Assembly: GCF_000208745.1 (NCBI RefSeq)
Contig: NC_030855.1
Coordinates: forward strand, 849,531-913,530
Direction: 5' to 3'
Source of the DNA: Theobroma cacao
Taxonomy: Eukaryota > Streptophyta > Magnoliopsida > Malvales > Malvaceae
DNA length: 64,000 bases
This document shows, in pieces, positions 35,801-45,651 of this stretch. Each line of letters begins with the position of its first letter. The first letter of the stretch is position 1. Under the pieces are notes generated by a model, which was not told where the DNA came from, made no database searches, and saw nothing but the letters and a program-made list of their open reading frames with translations. The translations under genes and the position numbers were made by a program.

Positions 35801-38800
35801 AGATTTTTTTATTAATAAACACCATTTATGTTTTGAATAAAATTCAATAAAAAAATAAAATCTGTAAATAATATACGTAAGAAACCTTTACTTATATAGT
35901 AGTATTAATTCAAAATTAATTTGGAGGCAGCTTTAGTAAAAATATTGAATGTTGAGTAAAATAAAACCACATACGTGCATCATGTTCATTTATAAACATA
36001 TATATTTGATTACATTTAATTATTGTTTCCATATTTTAGTTTTATCTTAAATTTTCATTTTTTTTACTTGTTAAACAAAAATAAAGAGTAAATTTTACTA
36101 TTAATCTTGACTTATTTTGTAACGTTTCGTTTTCATTCACCCATATTGAATTTGTTCCAAATCCATATGTCTATTAACATGCCAATAAAATATAGATGGA
36201 ATTTGTCATGTACGTGTCACATATAAGTCCAATTATGTGAATGTAGTCATATGAACATACTTAGATGGCAAATCTCTTCCATATTTTAATAATGTATTAA
36301 TAGATAGATGAATTTAAAATAAATTTAAAAAGGCGAAAATGAAAAAAATCAAGTTTGTTTAGTAACAAATGAAAATAAAATATTATGACAATGTTACAAA
36401 CTAAGGATGCACTTTACATAAAAAATAGAGAAAGATTAATAACTTTCTTCACTTGCTCTGGTTGTGCAGGTGCAAATTGGACGTTTTGATCACCCACATG
36501 CCCTGAGCTATAATAACGCTATTGAACAGAATGAAAATCTTCTTTGCAATGCTTGTCGTCAGGGAATTTTTTATCAACACTATGCTTGCAAAGATTGTAA
36601 ATACTACTTACATGACATGTGCACTACATTGTCATATGAGGTGTCACACCCTCTTCATCGCCAGCATCCTCTCAAACTCTTCACGGATATAGTTGAATTT
36701 ACATGTCATGGATGTAGGGACCATTCTGGTGGGTTTGCTTACATGTGCCTTCCATGTGATTTCCAACTTGACGTGAAATGTGCTACCACTCCAATTGCAC
36801 CTAAAAATGAGGGCCAAAGGCTGAAAGAGATGGAGAAAGTTTCTCAGTTGTGCCCTTTCAATCAAAATCATAAGCTAGACTTCTTCAACCATAAACCCAA
36901 TCTCAAAGATTTGGCTTTGGAATGCAATGCTTGCAAGCTACCAATCTTGGGTCTAGGTTATGCATGTCGTTATTGTTTCAATATCAAAATTCATGAATCT
37001 TGTCTTGCATTTATGCGGGAGATGGAACACGCCTTTCATCCATTACACCTGCTTCATCCACAAATCGGGGATTGGGAAAATTGTTCTGCCTGTAGATTTA
37101 AAATCATTGAAAGTATCGGTTATAGTTGTCGGCAGTGTGATTTCCACCTTCATTTTCATTGTGCTAATTCCCTGAAGCTAGCCTTAAAAATTAAGTCTCA
37201 CATGCATAATCTTTATTATTTTGGACCAGATTATGTGAAATCCTACCAATTATGTAACAAATGCAAAAATTGCATTGGTGAGGAACCTTTTTATTACTGC
37301 GTGGAGTGCAATATGAATTTGCACTTAATATGTGTTCCCATACCATGTTCAATTAAATCCAAATGTCACATGCATCATTTGACTCTTAAAAATCATTTCG
37401 TGGAAGATGATTCTGGAGGATACTATTGCGACATTTGTGAAGAACAAAGGAACGCAAAATATCATTGTTATTGTTGTGAAGAGTGTGCTGGACAATTTGT
37501 TGCTCACATCGAGTGCGTGCTTCTTACAGTAAGTTTATCACTATCATTTTCTTTGTAGAATTTTTCTATACCACATTATTGAATTTTTTGAAGGAAACTA
37601 AGAATCTAAATTACATATACACATCACATGATTACATCCACCACCACTTTGATTGATTGGACTTTATTAATGGTCAAAGTACCTCATAGGTCCCTATATT
37701 ATAGATTTTTTGTTAATTTAGCCCCTTTACCCAAAACTGGTTAATTTATTATCTATACTCTGAGATTTTATGCAATTGCGTCCTTTTGCTTAACTCCATC
37801 CAAATTAACCATTAGTGGTGCAGACGTGGCATTGACTTGTCAAATAAAAGAAAAGAAATTGGCCACATGGCAATTTTTTTCTTTTTCTTTTTCTTTTCTC
37901 TCATTTGTTCAAAATTATATTATTTTAACCTACTATTTAAAGCACATGTAGTTTTTATTTTCATTTTCCTTCTGTCCTTCTTTCTTGCTTTTTTCTCTTT
38001 CTACCTTGCTCTACTCTCCCAAAATTCTATCCCCCAAATCCAAATTCTGGGTGCTGGTTACTAGTAGTAGGAAAATCTAATAAAAAATATCAAAAGATTC
38101 ATTTTTTTGCCCTCTTTCCCTTAATTGAGATAGTTTTTTCAAAGTCTATCTCGATTTTTCTAAATTTAAAATGATAAACTTGTAAAAAAGAAGCTTGTTT
38201 CTTTCTACCGCTATGTCCTCGACTTGATGCTAATGATCAAGTGGCTGTGTTTTTCATGTTGTAGGATTTTGAATTTGCAGATGAAAATTTCCATGAATTT
38301 TCCAATTTGAAAAATGCTAACTCATTTGTTGAGAGGTTCTCTATGGATAAGTTGCTTTCCTATTCCCATGCCGAAGTTTACTTGAACCAAAATAGAAAGG
38401 TAGTTAAGTCCTATATAAGTTCATTTTAAAGATCTCATCTTTTATGTGAAAATGAATATTATTTTATGAATAGTTGAGTGGAGAAAAGTTTCACGATTTT
38501 GTGGGTGCAATTGTTGTTGCAGAAGTACTGGGTGGATAAAAAGTTAAACAAATACTGTTTCATGTTGTTTGCAAGAGATTTCTCTATCCTTTGGGCAGAA
38601 GACCACCGTTACTGGCGCTGGTTATACCAAAGAGAAACAAACAGGTTAGCGTAGATTTATTATCCATTCAAGATCCTTACTTCATAGTTCTAGCTCGAGA
38701 GCTTTCCTAATCCATAAACGTTTGATTTTGCAGTGATGTGTTGATTGATGTTGCCGAACTTTTAGATGTGTGTTGGCTAGAAATGCATGTGATGTTCAAT

Positions 38801-39103
38801 GTAAAAAAGCTCTCACCGAAAACATTGTATGGACTTGTGTTCGTGCTTATGTTGACAAAAGAAGCACGTGGATGGGAACATCCAATGAACTTCGGATTCA
38901 TTCTTCCAAATGGGTACAAGGTTGAACGCAAGGAACCTTTGAAGTCCAAGCCAAGAGGAGTATGGATAGAAATCCCTATTGGAGAATTTACAACTTCATC
39001 CGCAATTGTTGGAGAAGTAGATATTTATTGTCATCAATATTATACAAGTAATTGGAAGAGAGGACTTATTGTTAAAGGAGTTACTATTCTGCCAAAGAAT
39101 TAA
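34335..39103 (+). CDS. DC1-PP2 fusion protein, copy 3 (intact, about 936 aa)
   Basis: Six exons: 34335-35390 (residues 1-352), 35530-35598 (353-375), 36470-37528 (376-728), 38265-38399 (729-773), 38523-38644 and 38734-39103 (774-936). All introns are GT-AG; the first four junctions are phase 0 and the last splits a Ser codon (AG|T). No stop or frameshift was found. Residues 1-352 hold six DC1 domains and 376-728 six more, each with paired CxxC and a closing H-x-C; 774-936 is a complete PP2 domain with W-x3-D-x-R-Y-W-x-W (WAEDHRYWRW), DVAELLDVCWLE, GVWIEIPIGEF and LIVKGVTILPKN. The start is MDIKP, matching copy 2; an in-frame ATG 17 codons earlier lies in the leader. No signal peptide or membrane segment: a cytosolic or nuclear protein is likely. 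DC1 repeats bind zinc and possibly lipid or protein; PP2 domains bind glycans. A defence role is inferred from family and context. Confidence 0.88.
35700..35796. repeat. (AT)n microsatellite containing an unresolved base
   Basis: Nearly 100 bases of alternating AT in intron 2 of copy 3, with an N at 35759. Its true length is uncertain. Copies 1 and 2 have no such run at this place. Confidence 0.95.
37548..38100 (+). repeat. Left arm of PP2-flanking inverted repeat, copy 3
   Basis: Begins 20 bases after the exon 3 donor and is the imperfect reverse complement of 39300-39902 over its whole length. Shared landmarks in order are TGTAGAATT, ATTATTGAATTTTTT, TCTAAATTACA, TTTATTAATGGTCAAAGTAC, CTCATAGGTC, CCATCCAAATTAACCAT and CTACTATTTAAAG. 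Confidence 0.85.
38265..39103 (+). CDS. PP2 module of copy 3 (exons 4-6)
   Basis: A 45-codon linker exon (DFEFADENFHEF ... YLNQNRK) followed by the two PP2-domain exons. The KYWVDKK and FMLFARD start, the WAEDHRYWRW motif and the C-terminal SNWKRGLIVKGVTILPKN match PP2-A lectins across the full length. PP2 domains in plants are known joined to TIR, F-box or AIG1-type partners; joining to DC1 repeats is not one I recall. The module is bounded by inverted repeat arms on both sides. Confidence 0.88.
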
Positions 39104-39299
39104 GTAATGAATTAGTATTTTCTCACAATAAATCTTAAAGAACCATAGTTTTTTATTTGTTCATAATCCTACAAATTCCAAAATGACATGAACCTGAAAG
39201 GAACCAACTCACCCAATTATCACTTCTATGCTCAAACCAGTTTTTTGCTCTTTAGTATACTATATAAGTTCCATGCTAAATGCAACAAACAAGCCCATT

Positions 39300-39902
39300 G
39301 ATATTTTTGGTATGTTTTATAAGATTTTTTGACCACCAGTGACTAGTGGCTGGCTATCAAAATCTGGGTTTGGGGATCAGAATCTAGGATAGAAGGATTG
39401 GATTGAGAGCGAGAGAGAGAAGAGAGCTAAAGAGAGAAGGCAAAAAGGAAAAATGAAACATGAAAAAAAGAAAACTAAATGTCCTTTAAATAGTAGGCTT
39501 AAAATGACTAGTTTTGGACAAAAGAGAGAAAAAAGAAAAAGAAAAGCCATGTGACCTATTTCTTTTTTTAGTCTAACATGTCAATGTTAGCATTTTCTGA
39601 CATGTCAGTGCGACGTAAGTACCACTGATGGTTAATTTGGATGGAGTTAGATAGAAAGACTCAATGGTACAAAATTTGGGTGTACAAGGACTAAATTAAC
39701 TAGTTTTGAATAGATGAATTAAATTGACCGAAAAATCTTTAATATAGAGACCTATGAGGTACTTTGACCATTAATAAATTCCAATCAAGCAAAGAGGTGA
39801 TAGATATGATCATGCGATATGTATGTGTAATTTAGATTTTTATTTTCTTTCAAAAAAATTCAATAATATGGTATAAAAGAATTCTACAACGAGAGAAAAT
39901 AA
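39300..39902 (-). repeat. Right arm of PP2-flanking inverted repeat, copy 3
   Basis: Reverse complement of 37548-38100, running from the loop (TGACCACCAGTGACTAGTGG) to ATTCTACAACGAGAG. It starts about 200 bases after the PP2 stop, so it probably falls in or just past the 3' UTR. Confidence 0.85.
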
Positions 39903-39956
39903 TTGTTGACGCCTTAGCATTTTTTGAAACCTTTTTAGCACATTGAAGCTTTGTCC

Positions 39957-42455
39957 TATAGACACTCACTTAATAAATAAAATAAATTGAACCAAAAAAA
40001 AAAAACAAACAAAAAACAAGAAGGAAGTCTGGATACCCACATGGCCTCCATTGTCAAAAAAATACGGAGCATTAAATGCTTCTATGGTGGCTGGGATTTG
40101 AAGATCATTTTTGGCGGATTTATTTTTGACTTGAAAGCCACCTATTCAAAATTCATGCTGAATAAAGCATGATTGCCCTCTCTGATTGTCCAAAAATTTA
40201 GATAACTGGGTTCTATAAGAACCCTAAAAACTCTGAAGCTGAGGAGGAGATTTTTGGGGAGAAGCCAAGAAACAACTCAGAAAACCTAATCTTTCAAAAG
40301 AAACCAGATAAAAAAAACAACCAAAAAAATCCCATCTCTAAACCAACAAAACCACAAAATCAGATTCAAAGATCCTAAATTCTACCGGCAAACTACCCTA
40401 GCCACAATAAAAAAATAAATCAAAATCAATTAAAAAATTAAAAAGCACAAAAAAAAAAGAAAATCAGTGTTTTAAAAGGGGGTTCGGGTAGTGTGAAAAA
40501 AAAAGAGTTGATTTGTGTGGGTGTGGTAGGCCAGCGGTGAGAGGAAAGAGAGCATTTGAGCTAGAAGGAAGACAAAGAGAGAAAAAAAAGAGAAAAGAAA
40601 GATAGAGAGGGGGAAGAAAGGCGCCGACCAAAGGGAAAGAAAGAAAGAATGAAAGAAAGAAAGGAAAAAGAATAAGAAAGAGAGAGAGAAAGCCAGAGAA
40701 AGAGAGAAAAAAAAGCAGGAGGGAAGAAACCGGCCAAAGGGAAAGGAAGAGAAAGAAAAGGAAGGAAAAAAGAGAGAGTAAAGGAAAGAGAAATATCAAC
40801 GGGCCAAGAAGGAAAGAAAGAAAAAAGAAGAAGAAAAGAAGTTAGGGAGAGGATAAAAAGAGTGGCGGCTAGAGAGAGAAAAAGAAAGAGGAAGAAGAAA
40901 AGAAAAAATAAAAATAAGCTTGTATAGTTAGAGGGAGGTTTTTCAAACGGCGTCACATTGGCTTTTCCTTTTCTCCCAAGTGGTGCAACAAAAGCAAACA
41001 TGTCTTCATTGCACCATACGGTGCGTTGCACGAGGCTGGGGCACCTGGAAGTGGAGCAGACCGGTGTTGCCCCTTGGAGCTAGAGTGAGCTTGTAATTCA
41101 CTTGGAAAAATCAGTTTTTGGACATTTGGTTGGAAGCCCATTAAACCAAAGGTCTTTGGGCTTGTTTTGGCCTGTTAGGTAATGGACCTTTCCTTAGATG
41201 TTGATTTGACTTATTCTTGGGCTTGGCATTTTCTGGTTTGCATGTTTATGATTTTTTCTTTTGTTTTAGAATTTATGCAATAGTTTCCATTTTCTTAATA
41301 TATTTACACATACGTGTTATAAGCACAAGATAGAACTTTGAAATATCATGAGTCATAAAAAATAGACCAAGTAAGATAATAATAATAATAAAATATATAA
41401 CCACATAGAAAGGAATTAAATAAATAGAAGAGAAAATATATCTAATAAAAATAAATTAAGTATATAATAGCAAAAATACAAACTTATCTATATAAAAAAA
41501 ATAATAAATAACATGACTTAGTATAAAACCATAAATATAAAAATATAATGATTATCTTAGGATCAATACCGTTGATAGAATTTCACCTAAAAAGGGCAAA
41601 GAGTTACCTTTTTCTGGTGTATTTCTTAAGTGCGGAGTTCGAGATGAATTTTCACCAAAGCATTGGGATAAATCTGAAGTCTAAACTCTAATACCCATTA
41701 ACTCAAATAATCGTTAGTAAAAAATAATAATAAATATATGAATAAGATAATAAATCATCTTAAATTATTAAACATATTATTTTGCGAATAATGAACCAAC
41801 TAAATTAATAAACGCGTTCATATAGATATCATTCTTTTATCCTGTCATAGCATGCCACATTTATTTTGTTGTTGGGGTGAGAATTTCGATGATGGGCTTT
41901 CCTTGAAGAACTCATAGAGACGAGTTTTTTCGGGGATATCCCTAGGTGAGGAAAACTTCGAGACTTCACCAAAGTATTGGGATGGTGTACAAATGATTTT
42001 TCAATAAAAGATTGTCGACCTCACCATTTAAAATTGAATAAATTACAACATCATTTTACGATTGCATCATGTACATCCGTGAAACCGAATAAGAGATTCA
42101 ATCAGATAACAAAATAAAGAATTAATTAATAAGCAAGGATTAAGGAAACGTAGGAATAAAATCAAGGTAAGCTATGATAGGATAACTTAAGATTAAATGG
42201 TACCGTTCGTGGAACTGGCATCACGGAGGTGTTAATTCTTTTTCGTGCGTAACCGTACTCCTGAACCCATCTTAAAAAACATAGACCAGACCTCATTCTT
42301 TCGACGGACCTAAAATTAATTTAAGACTTCGTCGATTAGAATTGGGTTAATGGGTGGCCAATCACACCTAAATAAAAAAGATTGGTGACGACTCCTAGTT
42401 ATTTTATTTTTATGAATGTCTGGCGATCGAGTTCCCAAACCCGCACGTTACGACA
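39957..42455 (+). mobile_element. Solo Gypsy-type LTR
   Basis: Flanked by the 5-base duplication TGTCC (39952-39956 and 42456-42460); removing it restores GAAGCTTTGTCCATTA as found at 28753. It begins TATAGACACTCAC and ends CACGTTACGACA. Related LTR sequence occurs at 51906-56908 and 59640-60440. The middle has a long purine-rich tract (about 40560-40910) whose minus strand gives spurious Phe/Leu/Ser-rich frames. No internal coding region is present, so it arose by LTR-LTR recombination. At 2499 bases it is a large LTR. Confidence 0.85.
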
Positions 42456-44446
42456 TGTCCATTAGTTAATGAGCTTGTTTCAGGCATGTTTTTATAGTAA
42501 TACATGTCTTTACGCTGTATAGAACCTTTTGTTTCTTTTTGACCTCATGCAATCTTGAGCATGGCTGGTTGTGTATATAGTGGAGCATAGTTATGTATAT
42601 AGGGAGATGTATGCCTAAGCTGCAGGGATGGTTTTTGTTCATCTGCTTTTGTGTAAATTGATTTTGCTTAAGGTATAAAGGTATAGCATTTCAATAAAAA
42701 GAAAAAAAAACAAACAAAATTGTGGTATTAGCATCTTGATAGCCACATTTGGAATAAAAAGTAGCATTTAAAAGAAGCATTTTATCTTTAATGATGAGTA
42801 AATTTCTTTGGCCTTTTTCTTTTCATATTCTGCCAATAATTTCTTTCTTTAAATAGAGAAAAAAATAATGTTGACAGGACATGAAGCCCATGCCATTTTC
42901 TTGTTTTTGGTACAAAGGCTTGGAGGAATCTTTGTTTAGGTTTTATATTTAAACGCCCTCTCTCATCAAGGGCTAGTAGTTAATCATTTCTCTCTCTCTC
43001 TCTTCATCTACCTAAATTTATTTCTTTTTTTGTTTGAGAAAACAAGGTAGAGACTGTTCTGCTATGGGGATATAATATGCTTGTTTTTAACAGAAGTTCA
43101 AAACCTTCTCAAGTCCTCAACTGTCTTGCTATTGCAAAGAGGGGGTTGTAGCTAGAAATTATCAACATAAAAATGCTAGCAAGACTACTGATGTGGATGA
43201 TTTAGCTTGGTTTGGGTTATACAAGGCACAACAATTCTTTAAATGTCAAATACACTTTCCTATATTTAAGCTATTCTTCATAATGTGTAGGATTGCAGGG
43301 CATTTTATTCAACTTTATTTTGGTTAGATTGTAGGGAAAAGAAAGCTAAATAATTTTTTCATGACAATGGCAAAGAGATAAAGGAGAAAAACATTTTTAG
43401 ACTGATTCAAAATTTAATTTCATTAATAAGTTAAAAAGTTACAGCAAACTGTCAATGTACAAAAAAGAAATTTTTTCTGCTCCTTTTATTCTCTCTTGGC
43501 CAATACGTTCTCAAACTAGTGAATTAGCAAATAAGTGGCTACTTTTCTTGTATGCCTTTGAGTTGAATGACCATGTACTTGTTCACTCTGTATATTTCAG
43601 TAAATTTATGTAAATATTCAAGTTTTTAATATTTAAATTCTATACACTATCAATGCATCAAATATAAATCCTATTTAAATAGATTAGGAGTACTTAAGAA
43701 ATGCAAGGGTTTAATTTGAGATATATAATAGCTTTCTGTATGAAAGAAGAAAAAGAAAATTTTGCTGCTTTTTTTAATTTTTTTGGTTTTATTGTCTCAA
43801 CTTGATTTTATGTCAATAGCCTTGAGAATTCGTCATGGTTAGTCTTCAATAATGATGCCTCCCAACAAACAGTTTGAAAGGGAAAATAGGGGATTCCAAA
43901 CTTAAAACCTTGATTTCTTGTTTCTCAGTCCTTTTCTATTTATTGTTTTAGTTACAAAATTGTGGAAGTAGCATCTTGATAGCCATATTTTTCAACAAAA
44001 ATGTACCAATTTAAAGAAGCATTTTATCTTTAATGATAAGTAAGTTTTCTTTGGCCCTTTTCTTTTTCTTAAAAGACAAAAGAGAATAGTATTCTATAAA
44101 AGAGGTTACGTCTTAATTAAATTTTTTGAAGACAAGAAATTAAGATTAGCATCAGTATTCATTCCCAAATTCTCACAATTATTTTTTTTTAAATAAAAAA
44201 AATATTGTTGTTTTTGTCACTCACGCGATCAATTAATATGAAATTGTCATTGTATTAGCAAAACAGATTGAAATCTTAATATACTTGTGACATGTTTTCA
44301 TCGTGCAAGTAATTGTTGTATAACGAAAGCACAAGGAAAGTAATTGCTATATAACATTATTTAACTTAAAGGGTAATATTTAATTAAAGAAAAAAAAGTA
44401 ATTCCAAACTTAAAACCTTTATCCTTTTAAGAACTGATAAATAGAA
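42456..44446 (+). repeat. Orphan promoter block, copy B
   Basis: Aligns with 28740-31270, but lacks the SINE (clean site at 43805-43840). It carries the TATA box at 42944-42953 and leader CATCAAGGGCTAG with no DC1 frame after it. It breaks off at about 44447 (GATAAATAGAATTC), where other sequence begins. Confidence 0.7.
42944..42953 (+). promoter_or_regulatory. TATA box in orphan promoter block B
   Basis: TATATTTAAA in the same context as 29626 and 34251; there is no DC1 gene downstream. Confidence 0.45.
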
Positions 44447-45160
44447 TTCTCAGAATTTGAATTTACTAACAGTCAAGATGTCCATACGGCAAGGCGATTG
44501 AAGAAGGCAAGATGCTCAGCACACAAATTATCCCGACAATTGGAAATCTAGGCTTTTTTCCTTTCGTGTCGGCAATTTGAACCCCGATTGTGACATGGAG
44601 GCAGTTGAATGAGATCCTTCAAGCTTTTTAAGGTGGTTGTTGACATTTCATCTGAAAATCCAAGCTTCTTGAATGGAAGAATAGGGCCATTTTTTCCTTC
44701 ATTTGACAGAAGTATGTTCATGAAATGCACACAACTATTGAACAGGGTAATGGTACGTATCTAGAGGGTAGAAGGATGATTATTAATAGAGCGCTTTCTA
44801 CAAAGTCACGTGAACACTAAAGCTCTACTCGTTCAGTCACTTAGGTGAACAATAAGCGATCTTACAAAGATGCCCTTCTTCTGATGGTTAACTGAAAAGC
44901 AAATAGATCAACTGAGTAAGTTAGTTGTGAGGCCCCATCCAACCGTATAAAATGATTGATAGGTAGAAGAAAGATTTGATTCATATTGAGGTGGATATCC
45001 CAAATCGAGAGATTGAATGGGTGAATAGAAATGCAATGGCTCTCATGCATGAAAACTTTTATCCTAAAGTGGTCCAATCTAGATTGATGTAAGAAGGCGT
45101 CCCGATGGTGGTTCAAAGTCTAAGTGATTTCAAAGTGCTGGTGTCAAAAAGGACAGATAT
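44447..45160. other. Unassigned sequence, possibly retroelement coding remnant
   Basis: Between the promoter block and the Copia element. A plus-strand frame near 45000-45180 reads NRNAMALMHENFYPKVVQ and later SDFKVLVSKRTDM, with a stop between, and looks like decayed protein-coding DNA, perhaps from the first ORF of a LINE. I could not name it. Confidence 0.3.
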
Positions 45161-45651
45161 GGTGAATGAAGGAAAACGATGCTAGCATAGAGATAATTTC
45201 ACTGGACATTCTCATTGATTTTCTAACTCTAGGTTAGAGTATTACAAGGCTATATATATGTATAGCATTGAATTAATTTAAGAAAAAAATAAGTTTGTTT
45301 CTAACTAACTAATAATTACAAGCTAACTAACTTTTAAAAGAGACTTAAATGAAGTGCTGGGTTTTGAGCTTCCTTGGTCTTTTATTGAAGCGGTGAGTTT
45401 TTGGTCCTCTGTTTTGATCTTCTTTCCCAGTAGAGGACTTCTTCTTCATTCCTTGTCTATGTTTATGCTTATTGGGAAAGCTTATGTTCACTGCTGATCC
45501 AGTCAATGTTTAATACTCCCCCTCAAGATGAACTGTGAATATCATGAACATTCGTCTTGCTCATCAAGAAGTGGAATTGCCTTGGTTGGTGTGCCTTGGT
45601 GAAGATGTTAGATAGTTGTGACTATGTTGAGATGTACAAGGGGTTAATTAA

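Noticed and set aside
40464..41031. Two overlapping minus-strand frames of 111 and 156 codons rich in Phe, Leu and Ser
   Set aside because: They come from a purine-rich low-complexity tract inside the solo LTR; no domain or conserved motif is present.
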